From contig NZ_AAXW01000009.1 of assembly GCF_000169335.1 (NCBI RefSeq), positions 62,001-126,000 of the forward strand: DNA of 64,000 bases. Direction: 5' to 3'. Of this stretch, positions 8,419 to 18,106 are shown piece by piece (the first letter of the stretch is position 1; the number at the start of each line of letters is the position of its first letter). The notes beneath the pieces are model-generated. The model was given only the letters and a program-made list of their open reading frames with translations. It searched no databases and had not been told where the DNA came from. The stretch is from Crocosphaera chwakensis CCY0110. GTDB lineage: Bacteria > Cyanobacteriota > Cyanobacteriia > Cyanobacteriales > Microcystaceae. A program made the position numbers and the translations under genes.

Positions 8419-9726
8419 ATGACCTCTGCCATCGCCTCACAGTTAAAATCGGTATTAGACTCCCCTGATATTATTCCTTGGGAAATTGTTGAGACTGCTT
8501 GGAAAGATAAGATAAAAAAAACAGTTAATAATAGTTGTACTCCTCATTATTTAATCACTCCTACTAATATTGAAACCTTACAGGATACTATTAAAATAGC
8601 AAGTGAAAATAAATGGTCAATGCTTCCCTGTGGAAATGGAACTAAGCTACATTGGGGTGGTTTAGTTTCTGATACTAATCTCGTTATTAGTACCCAAAAG
8701 CTTAATCATGTGATTGATCATGCAGTTAGCGACTTAACCATTACCGTTGAAGCAGGGATAAAATTAAGCGACTTACAGGCTATTTTACGACATCATAATC
8801 AATTTTTACCCATCGACCCTACCTACCCAAAAGATGCCACTATAGGGGGTATTATGGCTACAGCAGACACAGGATCATGGCGACAACGTTATGGAGGAAT
8901 AAGGGATCTGGTGTTGGGACTGTCTTTTGTACGATGGGATGGAGAAGTCGCAAAAGCAGGAGGAAAAGTCGTGAAAAATGTAGCAGGATACGACTTAATG
9001 AAACTATTTACAGGATCTTACGGAACACTGGGCATAATTTCTACTGTTACCTTCCGATTGTATCCTATCCCTGAAGCATCTGGAACCTTAGTAATGACAG
9101 GGGAAGCTGATGACATCAACCAAATGGCAAAAACCTTGTTACAATCAGGATTACAACCCACGTCCGCTGAGATAGTTTCTTCCTCTGTGGTGAAAACCTT
9201 AGAATTGGGGGAAAAAATGGGCTTAATGGTAAGGTTTCAAAGCATACCAAAAAGTATCAAAGAACAAAGTAAACAGGTGCAAGCGATCGCTGAAAAATTG
9301 GATATAAAAACAACATTTTGTCAAGATCAAATAGAATTAAATCTATGGCAACGATTACAAGAATTAATTAGAGTTTCTAGCACAAATTCAACCATAACAG
9401 GCAAAATGGGAATAATACCCAATCAAGCTATTAGCTGGTTAATTAAATTGAATGACTTGACCCCAGAAAAAGCATGGGCAATGATTAATTTAAGTAGTGG
9501 AATCGGACAGTTTAAGCTAGAAATGGAACCCAGTTTAGGGATTTTAAAACAACTGCGATCGCTTGCTCAAGAAAACAGAGGATTTTTAACCATTTTAGAA
9601 GCAAATCAAAGCATCAAAAAACAATTTGATCCTTGGGGATATTCAGGTAATGCCTTACCCTTAATGAAACAAATTAAAAAGCAATTTGATCCTCATAATT
9701 TATTTAGTCCTTCTCGCTTTATTTAA
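8419..9726 (+). CDS. glcE: glycolate dehydrogenase FAD-binding subunit GlcE
   Basis: The 435-residue protein has a PCMH-type FAD-binding domain in its first half. CGNGTKLHWGG near residue 75 and PIDPTYPKDATIGGIMAT near 135 are the adenine/FAD loops, and GGKVVKNVAGYDLMKLFTGS near 190 is typical of GlcD/GlcE enzymes. It should form the flavin part of glycolate dehydrogenase, oxidising photorespiratory glycolate to glyoxylate with GlcF. The shorter length and the pairing with glcF favour GlcE over GlcD. glcF follows after 27 bases, so the two form an operon. No strong Shine-Dalgarno sequence precedes the ATG. Confidence 0.88.
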   Translation: MTSAIASQLKSVLDSPDIIPWEIVETAWKDKIKKTVNNSCTPHYLITPTNIETLQDTIKIASENKWSMLPCGNGTKLHWGGLVSDTNLVISTQKLNHVIDHAVSDLTITVEAGIKLSDLQAILRHHNQFLPIDPTYPKDATIGGIMATADTGSWRQRYGGIRDLVLGLSFVRWDGEVAKAGGKVVKNVAGYDLMKLFTGSYGTLGIISTVTFRLYPIPEASGTLVMTGEADDINQMAKTLLQSGLQPTSAEIVSSSVVKTLELGEKMGLMVRFQSIPKSIKEQSKQVQAIAEKLDIKTTFCQDQIELNLWQRLQELIRVSSTNSTITGKMGIIPNQAISWLIKLNDLTPEKAWAMINLSSGIGQFKLEMEPSLGILKQLRSLAQENRGFLTILEANQSIKKQFDPWGYSGNALPLMKQIKKQFDPHNLFSPSRFI

Positions 9727-9753
9727 TTAAATTTTGAAATTTAGTTTATTATT

Positions 9754-11121
9754 ATGCACCTTTCTGAAAACTCCAATAATAGTTTTAATTTTCAACAAGC
9801 TTTAGAAGAAGAAATGAAAGGATTTGACTCAAAAAATCCTCCTAAACAAGAATTAATTGATAGTTGTGTTCATTGTGGGTTTTGCTTATCTACCTGTCCG
9901 AGTTATCGAGTTATTGGTAAAGAAATGGATTCTCCTAGGGGTAGAATTTATTTAATGGACGCTATCAAGAAAGGACAAGCAGACTTAGATGAAACTACAA
10001 CTCAACATTTTGATAGTTGTTTAGGCTGTTTAGCTTGTGTTTCTACCTGTCCATCAGGAGTACAATATGATAGTTTAATTGCAGCCACAAGACCTCAAGT
10101 TGAACGAAATCAACCGAGAAATATTTCTGATAAAATTATTAGAAGTATTATTTTTAATTTATTTCCTTATCCAGAAAGATTGAAAATTTTTCTTCCCTTA
10201 CTTTGGGTATATCAAAAATTAGGAATTCAAAAAATTGTACGGGTTACAGGATTATTAAAACAATTGTTTCCCCGTTTAGCAGCAATGGAGGCTATTTTAC
10301 CTGAAATTACCCTAAAATCATTCAATCAAAATTATCCTGATGTAATACCAGCACAAGGGAAAAAACGCTATCGTGTAGGGGTGGTTTTAGGTTGTGTTCA
10401 ACGGTTATTTTTCTCCCCTGTTAATGAAGCAACTGTTAGAGTTTTAACCGCTAATGGTTGTGAGGTGGTTATTCCTAAAAGTCAAGGGTGTTGTGCCGCA
10501 TTACCAGCACACCAAGGACAAGAAAAACAAGCGCAAGCTTTAGCTAAACAGATGATTGATAGTTTTGCTAATACTGATGTCGATTATATTATTATTAACG
10601 CGGCTGGTTGTGGTCATACATTAAAAGAATATGGTCATATTTTAGCCGATGATTCAGAGTATAAAGAACAAGGTGAACAATTTTCCAATCAAGTTAAAGA
10701 CATTCAAGAATTTTTAGCAGAAATTGAATTAACGACCCCATTATCTCCATTAACTGATGATAATTTACCCTTAGTTTATCAAGATGCTTGTCATCTCTTA
10801 CATGGGCAAAAAATCAGCTTACAACCCCGTCAACTTCTCAAACAAATTCCAGGAATCATCTTAAAAGAACCTGTTGATGCAGCTTTATGTTGTGGTAGTG
10901 CAGGGGTTTATAATATGTTACAGCCAGAAGTTGCTGATGAATTAGGACAACAAAAAGTTAATAATTTAATCAATACAGGAGCCAAATTGATTGCCTCTCC
11001 TAACCCCGGATGTTCTTTGCAAATCAAAAAACATTTAAACCAGCAAGGAAAAAAGCTCAAACTAATGCACCCAATTGAATTATTAGACTATTCTATTAGA
11101 GGCATTAAAATAAAATTCTAA
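9754..11121 (+). CDS. glcF: glycolate dehydrogenase iron-sulfur subunit GlcF
   Basis: The 455-residue protein carries two [4Fe-4S] motifs in its N-terminal 100 residues (CVHCGFCLSTCP and CLGCLACVSTCP). Two CCG-type cysteine-rich repeats follow (GCVQ...QGCCAALPAHQG, then YQDACHLLHGQ and ALCCGSAGVYN). This is the GlcF architecture, also seen in anaerobic glycerol-3-phosphate and lactate dehydrogenases. It should pass electrons from glycolate, taken up by the flavin subunit, toward the quinone pool. It lies 27 bases after glcE and 32 bases before a SanA-like gene on the same strand. Confidence 0.9.
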   Translation: MHLSENSNNSFNFQQALEEEMKGFDSKNPPKQELIDSCVHCGFCLSTCPSYRVIGKEMDSPRGRIYLMDAIKKGQADLDETTTQHFDSCLGCLACVSTCPSGVQYDSLIAATRPQVERNQPRNISDKIIRSIIFNLFPYPERLKIFLPLLWVYQKLGIQKIVRVTGLLKQLFPRLAAMEAILPEITLKSFNQNYPDVIPAQGKKRYRVGVVLGCVQRLFFSPVNEATVRVLTANGCEVVIPKSQGCCAALPAHQGQEKQAQALAKQMIDSFANTDVDYIIINAAGCGHTLKEYGHILADDSEYKEQGEQFSNQVKDIQEFLAEIELTTPLSPLTDDNLPLVYQDACHLLHGQKISLQPRQLLKQIPGIILKEPVDAALCCGSAGVYNMLQPEVADELGQQKVNNLINTGAKLIASPNPGCSLQIKKHLNQQGKKLKLMHPIELLDYSIRGIKIKF

Positions 11122-11153
11122 TGTTTTAAACTCGATAAGTCTGAATATTTAAT

Positions 11154-11837
11154 ATGTTATCACGTAAAAAAATAAAGCAATTTTTCATTAATTGGTTGAT
11201 AATGATTAGTGCTATAATTATTATCTTTATTGTATTAATTGTGTCCATTGATTGGTATATTAGCAACCAATTTGAACAGTTTATTTATTCCGATATTAAT
11301 CAAGTTCCAAAAAGAAAAATTGCCTTAGTATTAGGAACCTCTAAATATATTCAGCAATCGGGAGAAACCTATTATAATGCTTATTATGCTTATCGAGTGC
11401 AAGCTGCGGCAAAACTATATCAAGCAGGGAAAATAGATGGAGTTTTAGTATCAGGGGATAACTCAACACAATTTTATGACGAACCCAGTCAAATGACACA
11501 AGATTTAATTAAGTTAGGAGTTCCTTCTCAATATATTACTCAAGATTATGCAGGGTTTAGAACTTTAGATTCTATTGTACGGGCTAAAAAAGTTTTTGGT
11601 TTAGAGAATTATACCATTGTGTCTCAAAAATTTCATTGTCAACGAGCCATATATATTGCACAATCAAAAGGTCAAAATCCTATTGCTTTTTCTGCATCAA
11701 ATGTGCAATCTTTCGCTGGGTTGAAAACAAGATTAAGAGAAGTTTTAGCAAGATTTAAAGCTTTTTTAGATTGTAAAATACTCAAGATTAATCCTAAGTT
11801 TTTAGGAAAACCTGAAACAATTAATTACCGAAATTAA
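11154..11837 (+). CDS. SanA/YdcF-like DUF218 membrane protein
   Basis: The 227-residue protein has one N-terminal membrane segment at about residues 13-36 (an isoleucine-rich run). A DUF218 domain with a SanA-like signature follows: IALVLGTSKYIQQSGETYYN, then KIDGVLVSGDNS, then TLDSIVRAKKVFG and ISQKF/VSQKFHCQRA. SanA of enteric bacteria affects vancomycin exclusion and the envelope barrier, but its reaction is unclear. The large domain should face the periplasm. It starts 32 bases after glcF, but a shared function is not evident. Confidence 0.8.
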   Translation: MLSRKKIKQFFINWLIMISAIIIIFIVLIVSIDWYISNQFEQFIYSDINQVPKRKIALVLGTSKYIQQSGETYYNAYYAYRVQAAAKLYQAGKIDGVLVSGDNSTQFYDEPSQMTQDLIKLGVPSQYITQDYAGFRTLDSIVRAKKVFGLENYTIVSQKFHCQRAIYIAQSKGQNPIAFSASNVQSFAGLKTRLREVLARFKAFLDCKILKINPKFLGKPETINYRN

Positions 11838-11881
11838 ACTCCATAAAAATCCCCATCTAAAATTTTTTCAATAGAAAAAGG

Positions 11882-11939
11882 ACACATCAACAGTTGTTTT
11901 AGATAAGTAGTAAAAATCCAAAAATCATACTTGATGTGT
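11882..11939. promoter_or_regulatory. 9-base inverted repeat upstream of mfd
   Basis: ACACATCAA at 11882-11890 is repeated as its exact complement TTGATGTGT at 11931-11939, with centres about 49 bases apart. The second arm lies 35 bases before the mfd ATG. It could be a pair of operator half-sites or a long-range stem. No known regulator motif is recognised. Confidence 0.3.
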
Positions 11940-11974
11940 TACACTAACAAAGATAAACGAATTTCTAGTTGATT

Positions 11975-14900
11975 ATGGTTTTTTCTTCTCTGATTCGTAC
12001 CCTACAAAAATCCACCTTAACTAAAGAATTATTAGATAAACTTAAGGGAAATAAAGAATTAGGATTAAAAGGAATTAATCGACTACCAAAAGGTTTAATT
12101 TCTTCAGCTTTAGCCCAAGCTAATCAACAAAACTTATTAGTTATTTGTGCTACTTTAGAAGAAGCAGGAAGATGGACGGCACAACTAGAAATTATGGGAT
12201 GGAAAACAGTCAGTTTTTACCCGACAACGGAAGCATCTCCCTACGAACCTTTGAACCCTGAATCGGAAATGATTTGGGGACAAATGCAGGTATTATCTAA
12301 TCTTAACTTATCAGTAACTGAAAATAATAATTATGCTATTGTTACGACAGAAAAAGCATTACAACCCCATTTACCTCCTCCTGAGAGTTTTCATAAATAC
12401 TGCTTAAATTTACAAACAGGAATAACAGAGAAATCTAAAATATTTGACGAAGCTTTAGTTAAATTAGGGTATGAAAGAGTTAATTTAGTCGAAGTAGAAG
12501 GACAATGGAGTCGTCGAGGTGATATTGTTGATATTTTTCCCGTTTCTTCAGAAGTTCCTATAAGATTAGAATGGTTTGGGGATGAATTAGAAAAAATAAG
12601 AGAATTTGATCCAGCCACTCAGCGATCGCTTGATTCTATAGAAAGTATCTTGTTAACTCCCGTGAGCTTTAATACAATTATTGCTAATACGATTAAAGAG
12701 AATGATTACAATTTAGACAATTATTTATCAAAAGAAGAAAAAGAAGGTTTAGAAAATTATAATTATCCTTCTGGAATGCAGCGATTTTTAGGAATCGCTT
12801 TTGATGAACCGGCCTGTATTTTAGATTATGTAAACCTTAATACCCTTTGTGTTTTTGATGAAATTGAACAATGTAAATCCCATAGCGACCGCTGGTTAGA
12901 TTATATCGAAGAAAACTGGCAAGATCAAGAAAAATCTGTACCTAAAATTCATAGAAGTTTCGATGATTCTTTACAATTAACACAAGAATTTTCTAAATTA
13001 TATCTCTCTGAGCTATCAGAAGTTAATAATAAAAATGCCTTAGATTTATCCAGTCGTCCACTTCCTACCACTCCTCATCAATTTGCTAAACTCGCAGAAA
13101 TATTAAGAGGAAAACGAGAAATTTATAGTGGTATAACTTTAGATAAATATGCAACTTGGTTGATTTCTGCTCAACCTTCTCGTACTGTTTCATTATTACA
13201 AGAACACGATTGTCCAGCGCAATTTATCCCTAATCTCCGTGATTATCCAGCGATTAATAAATCTCATATTCAAGGAACAGCGATCGCTCTAAAATATTCA
13301 GGGTTAGCAGAATTAGAAGGGTTTATTTTACCCACCTTTCGTATTGTTGTTGTTACCGATAAAGAATTCTTTGGGCAGCACGTTTTAGCGACTGCTGGAT
13401 ATATTAGAAAACGTCGTCGTGCTACGTCTAAAAAAGTTGATTTACAACAACTCCATCCAGGAGATTATGTAGTCCATAAAAGTCACGGAATTGGTAAATT
13501 TTTGAAGTTAGAAAGTTTAGCAACCCGTGAATATTTAGTCGTACAATATGCCGATGGGATTTTGAGAATTCCTGCTGATTCCTTTGATAGTTTATCCCGT
13601 TACCGTCATACCGGTTCAACCCCTCCCCAACTCCATAAAATGACGGGGAAAATGTGGCAAAAATCAAAACAAAGAGTCCGTAAAAATATTAAAAAGTTGG
13701 CTGTTGATTTAATTAATTTGTATGCAAAACGTGCTAAAAACGTAGGGTTTACTTATCCCCTAGACACCCCTTGGCAACAGGAACTAGAAGACTCTTTCCC
13801 CTATCAACCCACCCCCGATCAACTAAAAGCCATACAAGACGTTAAAATAGACTTAGAAAGCGATCGCCCGATGGATCGATTAGTATGTGGTGACGTGGGA
13901 TTTGGCAAAACAGAAGTCGCAGTAAGAGCCATTTTTAAAGCCGTTACCAGTGGTCATAAACAAGTGGCATTTTTAGCCCCTACCACCATTTTAACCCAAC
14001 AACATTATCATACCCTAAAAGAACGATTTGCCCCCTATCCTATCAATATTGGACTGTTAAATAGATTTCGTACAAACTCAGAAAAAAAAGAGATTATTGA
14101 CCGATTAGCCACAGGAGAATTAGATATAGTTGTCGGCACGCAACAACTATTAGGAAAAAGCATTAAATTCAAAGACTTAGGCTTATTAGTGGTGGACGAA
14201 GAACAACGATTTGGGGTTAATCAAAAAGAAAAAATCAAGGATATGAAAAGCCATGTTGATGTCCTTACTTTAACCGCCACGCCTATTCCCCGAACTCTAT
14301 ATATGTCCCTATCGGGAATACGGGAAATGAGCTTAATTACTACACCTCCGCCCTCTCGTCGTCCCATTAAGACCCATTTATCTCGCTATAATCCTGATGT
14401 TGTTAGAACGGCTATTCGTAATGAATTAGATCGAGGGGGGCAAGTCTTTTATGTAGTTCCCAGAGTAGAAGGAATTGAAGAAGTAGCAGCCGAATTAAAG
14501 AAAATGGTTCCTAGTGCTAGGATAGCAATTGGTCATGGTCAAATGAATGTTAATGACTTAGAAATGACCATGTTAAGTTTTAATAATGGAGATGCCGATA
14601 TTCTTGTTTGTACCACCATTGTTGAGTCAGGGTTAGACATTCCTAGGGTTAATACAATTATCATAGAAGACGCTCAAAAATTTGGCTTAGCCCAACTGTA
14701 TCAACTCAGAGGAAGAGTCGGAAGAGCCGGTATTCAAGCCCACGCTTGGTTATTATATCCAAGCAAAGCCCAACTAACAGAAACAGCAAGGAAAAGATTA
14801 CGAGCCTTACAAGAATTTAGTCAGCTAGGCTCAGGCTATCAATTAGCCACTCGTGACATGGAAATTCGAGGGGTTGGTAACTTATTGGGTGCCGAACAAT

Positions 14901-15457
14901 CGGGACAAATGGAGTCGATTGGCTTTGAATTATATATGGATATGTTACAAGAAGCTATTAAAGAAATTCAAGGTCAAGAAATACCAAAAGTGGAAGATAC
15001 TCAAGTTGATTTACAATTAACTGCTTTTATTCCGACGGATTATATTCCCGATATGGAACAAAAAATGTCAGCTTATCGGGCGATTGCAGTTGCTAATTCC
15101 AAAAAAGAACTAGCCCAAATTGCAGCTGAATGGAATGATCGCTATGGAAAATTACCCATTCCCGTACAGCAATTATTACAAGTAATTGAACTGAAACAGT
15201 TAGCGAAATCTTTGGGATTTTCTCGAATTAAACCTGAAGGAAAACAAAACATTGTCTTAGAAACACCAATGGAAGAACCCGCTTGGAAACTATTAGAAGA
15301 AAACTTACCGGCACATTTGCGATCGCGGTTTGTTTATACTCCCAAAAAAGTCACCGTTAGGGGGTTAGGGGTGATGAAACCTCAAAAACAACTCGAAAGC
15401 TTATTAGAATGGTTAGGAAAGATGCAAGATGCTATTCCAGTTACCAGTGAATATTAG
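11975..15457 (+). CDS. mfd: transcription-repair coupling factor Mfd
   Basis: The 1160-residue protein is full length for Mfd. It contains the UvrB-homology region (SEASPYEPLNP-like TEASPYEPLNP near 90, RRGDIVDIFP near 180) and the RNA-polymerase-interaction CarD-like domain (LHPGDYVVHKSHGIGKFL near 490). Its RecG-like translocase has Walker A GDVGFGKTEVA, the DEEQRFGV box, TATPIPRTLYMS and QLRGRVGRA, followed by the C-terminal TRCF domain. It removes stalled RNA polymerase from lesions and recruits UvrA. A TTG two codons upstream (11969) is possible, but the ATG at 11975 is preferred. It is separated from neighbours by over 100 bases on each side. Confidence 0.95.
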   Translation: MVFSSLIRTLQKSTLTKELLDKLKGNKELGLKGINRLPKGLISSALAQANQQNLLVICATLEEAGRWTAQLEIMGWKTVSFYPTTEASPYEPLNPESEMIWGQMQVLSNLNLSVTENNNYAIVTTEKALQPHLPPPESFHKYCLNLQTGITEKSKIFDEALVKLGYERVNLVEVEGQWSRRGDIVDIFPVSSEVPIRLEWFGDELEKIREFDPATQRSLDSIESILLTPVSFNTIIANTIKENDYNLDNYLSKEEKEGLENYNYPSGMQRFLGIAFDEPACILDYVNLNTLCVFDEIEQCKSHSDRWLDYIEENWQDQEKSVPKIHRSFDDSLQLTQEFSKLYLSELSEVNNKNALDLSSRPLPTTPHQFAKLAEILRGKREIYSGITLDKYATWLISAQPSRTVSLLQEHDCPAQFIPNLRDYPAINKSHIQGTAIALKYSGLAELEGFILPTFRIVVVTDKEFFGQHVLATAGYIRKRRRATSKKVDLQQLHPGDYVVHKSHGIGKFLKLESLATREYLVVQYADGILRIPADSFDSLSRYRHTGSTPPQLHKMTGKMWQKSKQRVRKNIKKLAVDLINLYAKRAKNVGFTYPLDTPWQQELEDSFPYQPTPDQLKAIQDVKIDLESDRPMDRLVCGDVGFGKTEVAVRAIFKAVTSGHKQVAFLAPTTILTQQHYHTLKERFAPYPINIGLLNRFRTNSEKKEIIDRLATGELDIVVGTQQLLGKSIKFKDLGLLVVDEEQRFGVNQKEKIKDMKSHVDVLTLTATPIPRTLYMSLSGIREMSLITTPPPSRRPIKTHLSRYNPDVVRTAIRNELDRGGQVFYVVPRVEGIEEVAAELKKMVPSARIAIGHGQMNVNDLEMTMLSFNNGDADILVCTTIVESGLDIPRVNTIIIEDAQKFGLAQLYQLRGRVGRAGIQAHAWLLYPSKAQLTETARKRLRALQEFSQLGSGYQLATRDMEIRGVGNLLGAEQSGQMESIGFELYMDMLQEAIKEIQGQEIPKVEDTQVDLQLTAFIPTDYIPDMEQKMSAYRAIAVANSKKELAQIAAEWNDRYGKLPIPVQQLLQVIELKQLAKSLGFSRIKPEGKQNIVLETPMEEPAWKLLEENLPAHLRSRFVYTPKKVTVRGLGVMKPQKQLESLLEWLGKMQDAIPVTSEY

Positions 15458-15684
15458 AGTTCGGGGTTATATTAAATTCGGATTGAAAAATAGACCAGAA
15501 ACTTAAAAAACTGGTCACTGAATAACTGAATTTACCAATATTTCTATTTCTTCTTTCTTTAGAGAGGTGAAACTCAGATGATGCTTATGTTATCTTCTGA
15601 ATAATTGGGTAAATAATCCCCAATAAAAAAGACTTTTTAACCCGGTATCTGGTCAAACATTTTACATCTCAATACATACAATAT

Positions 15685-16389
15685 ATGACTAAACAAATTC
15701 TTTTCGTATTAACGTCTCACAGACAACTAGGAGACACAGATCAAAAAACAGGTATTTGGCTCGAAGAAGCCGTAAACCCCTATTATCGCTTTTTAGAAGC
15801 TGGTTTTGAGGTAACGTTAGCTTCTCCTAACGGGGGAGAGGTTCCTATTGATGAAAAAAGCATTTTAGATGACGCTCAAACCGAAGACACTCGTCATTTT
15901 TTCCAAGACGAAACTGCTCAAAAATGTTTTAAAAATACTGTTCGTTTAACAGAGGTAGAAGCAGATAATTATGATGCCATTTTTATTCCTGGTGGCCACG
16001 GTCCCATGTGGGATCTCTGTGAAAATGAAAAATTAGCCAATTTAGTCGAAGCATTTGATCGCGCTGATAAAGTGATTGCTGCGGTATGTCATGGTTCAGC
16101 CGGGTTATTATCAGCGAAAAAAGCAGACGGAACTCCCTTTGTAGCAGGAAAAGAACTGACTAGCTTTAGTAACAGTGAAGAAGAAACTGTCGGACTTCAT
16201 GAACTGGTTCCCTTTTTATTAGAAAGTCGTCTCAAAGAGTTGGGTGCAAACTATACCAACGCTGATGATTTTCAAGCCAAAGTAGTGCAAGATGGTAATT
16301 TAATTACGGGTCAAAATCCTGCGTCTTCTAACGGTGTTGCAGAGGCGGTAATTGCTTCAATGAAGTCTTTATCTTCTGTTGGTAGTTAA
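15685..16389 (+). CDS. DJ-1/PfpI family (Hsp31-like) protein
   Basis: This 234-residue protein is a class I glutamine-amidotransferase-like fold of the DJ-1/PfpI superfamily. FIPGGHGPMWDL near residue 108 and the nucleophile elbow AAVCHGSAGLL with C135 are clear, as is TGQNPASSNGVAEAV near the end. Relatives act as glyoxalase III-type deglycases or chaperones (Hsp31), detoxifying methylglyoxal. Which activity applies here is inference. It stands alone on the plus strand, with a 227-base spacer upstream that shows no clear signal. Confidence 0.85.
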   Translation: MTKQILFVLTSHRQLGDTDQKTGIWLEEAVNPYYRFLEAGFEVTLASPNGGEVPIDEKSILDDAQTEDTRHFFQDETAQKCFKNTVRLTEVEADNYDAIFIPGGHGPMWDLCENEKLANLVEAFDRADKVIAAVCHGSAGLLSAKKADGTPFVAGKELTSFSNSEEETVGLHELVPFLLESRLKELGANYTNADDFQAKVVQDGNLITGQNPASSNGVAEAVIASMKSLSSVGS

Positions 16390-16392
16390 AAC

Positions 16393-16443
16393 AGTTATCA
16401 GTAAACAGTGATCAGTTATTGGTTACTGTTAGCTGATAAGGAT
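16393..16443. repeat. CAGTTATCAGT-type short repeat cluster
   Basis: Just after the stop at 16389 come overlapping variants of CAGTTATCAGT, CAGTGATCAGTTATTG and TTAGCTGATAAG. Similar strings occur at 44895-44938 and 45995-46052. They look like the short tandemly repeated elements common in cyanobacterial spacers. Their function is unknown. Confidence 0.6.
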
Positions 16444-16680
16444 AACTAAATATAAATTCAAAATAAGCTTACAGGTTAATAAAATCGTTGCCTGAAACAC
16501 CCATTATTTGCTTATATAAGCTCTAACTCTGACCGCTGAATTCTCTTCAAATTCAGCTTGAGAAAGTTCTTTTACATCAAAGACAAAGTGATATGTAAGC
16601 TAAAGTAAGTTTTTCAAGTAACTAATAGGGTTCAAGCTCATATTATATTATAGTATGTACTGAAGAACCTTTAAAAATAG

Positions 16681-16717
16681 AAAACCCCACCCTAAATACA
16701 GTTGGGTGGGGTTTTTC
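16681..16717 (-). terminator. rho-independent terminator of psbD-psbC
   Basis: A near-perfect stem of AAAACCCCACCC and GGGTGGGGTTTT encloses an 11-base loop. On the minus strand the stem is followed by TTTTCTATTTTT, about 15 bases after the psbC stop. It could work in both directions and also end the convergent DJ-1-like transcript. Confidence 0.9.
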
Positions 16718-16729
16718 ACAACCTAAATC

Positions 16730-18106
16730 TTAGTCAAGATCAGGCATAGTGAGTACGGGTTCAGTTTCACGATCAATCCCTTTCTCAAATCCAGCAGCGG
16801 CCGCCCGCGCACGTCCAGCGTGCCATAGGTGACCAACGAGGAAGAAGAAACCGAGGGTAAAGTGAGAGGTTGCTAACCACGCACGGGGAGAAACGTAGTT
16901 AAAGGAGTTAACGTCAGTAATAACCCCACCCACAGAGTTTAAAGACCCTAAAGGCGCATGGGTCATATATTCAGCAGCACGACGAATTTGCCAAGGCTGA
17001 ATGTCATTTCTTAACTTATCTAAGTCTAAACCGTTAGGCCCACGTAGAGGCTCTAACCAAGGACCACGGAAGTCCCAGAAACGCATGGTTTCACCACCGA
17101 AGATAATTTCACCAGTGGGAGAACGCATTAAGTATTTACCTAAACCAGTGGGGCCTTGAGCAGAACCGATGTTAGCTCCCATTCTTTGGTCACGCACCAA
17201 GAAGGTGAATGCTTGAGACTGAGAGGCTTCCATCCCAGTAGGACCGTAAAATTCACTGGGATAAGCGGTGTTGTTGTACCAAACCATTACAGAAGCGATG
17301 AAGCCCATTAAGGACAATGCACCTAAACTGTAGGAAAGGTAAGCTTCACCAGACCAGATGAAAGCACGACGAGCCCAACCAAAAGGCTTGGTTAAGATGT
17401 GCCAGATACCACCGAAGATACAAATCAAGCCAACCCAAATATGGCCACCGATTATATCTTCCATGTTGTCCACACCAACAATCCAACCTTCTCCCCCGAA
17501 AGGAGCTTTCAGCAGATAGCCGAAGATAATTGCGGGGTTAAGGGTAGGGTTAGTAATCACACGCACATCTCCGCCACCAGGTGCCCAAGTGTCATAGACA
17601 CCACCAAAGAACATGGCTTTGAACACGAGTAACAGCGCACCACATCCCAAGATAATGAGGTGATAACCAATAATATTGGTCATTTGGTTCTTATCTTTCC
17701 AGTCATAACCGAAGAAACTGGAATACTCTTCTAGGGTTTCAGGGCCTCTTAAGGCATGGTAAATACCACCGAAACCAAGAACGGCAGAAGAGATTAGGTG
17801 TAATACTCCCACAACAAAGAAGGGGAAAGTATCAATCACTTCACCACCAGGGCCAACACCCCAACCGAGGGTAGCAATGTGGGGAAGGAGAATTAAGCCC
17901 TGTTCATACATGGGCCTTTCGGGAATAAAATGGGCGGTTTCAAACAGGGTCATAGCCCCTGCCCAGAATACGATTAAACCAGCGTGAGCAACGTGAGCGC
18001 CTAAAAGCTTACCGGAGAGGTTGATCAGACGAGCATTGCCTGACCACCAAGCGAAACCGGTAGATTCCAGGTCACGACCACTGGCAACATTAGAGAGCGT
18101 TACCAC
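16730..18106 (-). CDS. psbC: photosystem II CP43 chlorophyll protein
   Basis: The 458-residue protein is CP43, the inner antenna of photosystem II in the thylakoid membrane. It shows GRDLESTGFAWWSGNARL at the start and HVAHAGLIVFWAGA. The large lumenal loop carries GGETMRFWDFRGPWLEPL, where the glutamate and arginine contact the Mn4Ca cluster, and the end reads GHLWHAGRARAAAAGFEKG. I place the start at the GTG at 18106 (VVTLSNVAS), because cyanobacterial CP43 starts with this sequence. AGGAGG lies 9 bases upstream inside psbD. An ATG at 18133 would add nine unconserved residues. It overlaps psbD by 17 bases, suggesting coupled translation. Confidence 0.97.
   Translation of the reverse strand: MVTLSNVASGRDLESTGFAWWSGNARLINLSGKLLGAHVAHAGLIVFWAGAMTLFETAHFIPERPMYEQGLILLPHIATLGWGVGPGGEVIDTFPFFVVGVLHLISSAVLGFGGIYHALRGPETLEEYSSFFGYDWKDKNQMTNIIGYHLIILGCGALLLVFKAMFFGGVYDTWAPGGGDVRVITNPTLNPAIIFGYLLKAPFGGEGWIVGVDNMEDIIGGHIWVGLICIFGGIWHILTKPFGWARRAFIWSGEAYLSYSLGALSLMGFIASVMVWYNNTAYPSEFYGPTGMEASQSQAFTFLVRDQRMGANIGSAQGPTGLGKYLMRSPTGEIIFGGETMRFWDFRGPWLEPLRGPNGLDLDKLRNDIQPWQIRRAAEYMTHAPLGSLNSVGGVITDVNSFNYVSPRAWLATSHFTLGFFFLVGHLWHAGRARAAAAGFEKGIDRETEPVLTMPDLD

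Larger units (their letters stand above)
16390..16729. other. convergent spacer between DJ-1-like gene and psbC
   Basis: The 340-base spacer holds a short repeat cluster at its left end (16393-16443) and the psbC terminator at its right end (16681-16717). I see no gene in between. Confidence 0.6.

Noticed and set aside
15490..15516. GACCAG/CTGGTC stem after mfd
   Set aside because: Six base pairs with a 12-base loop and no U tract is too weak to call a terminator.
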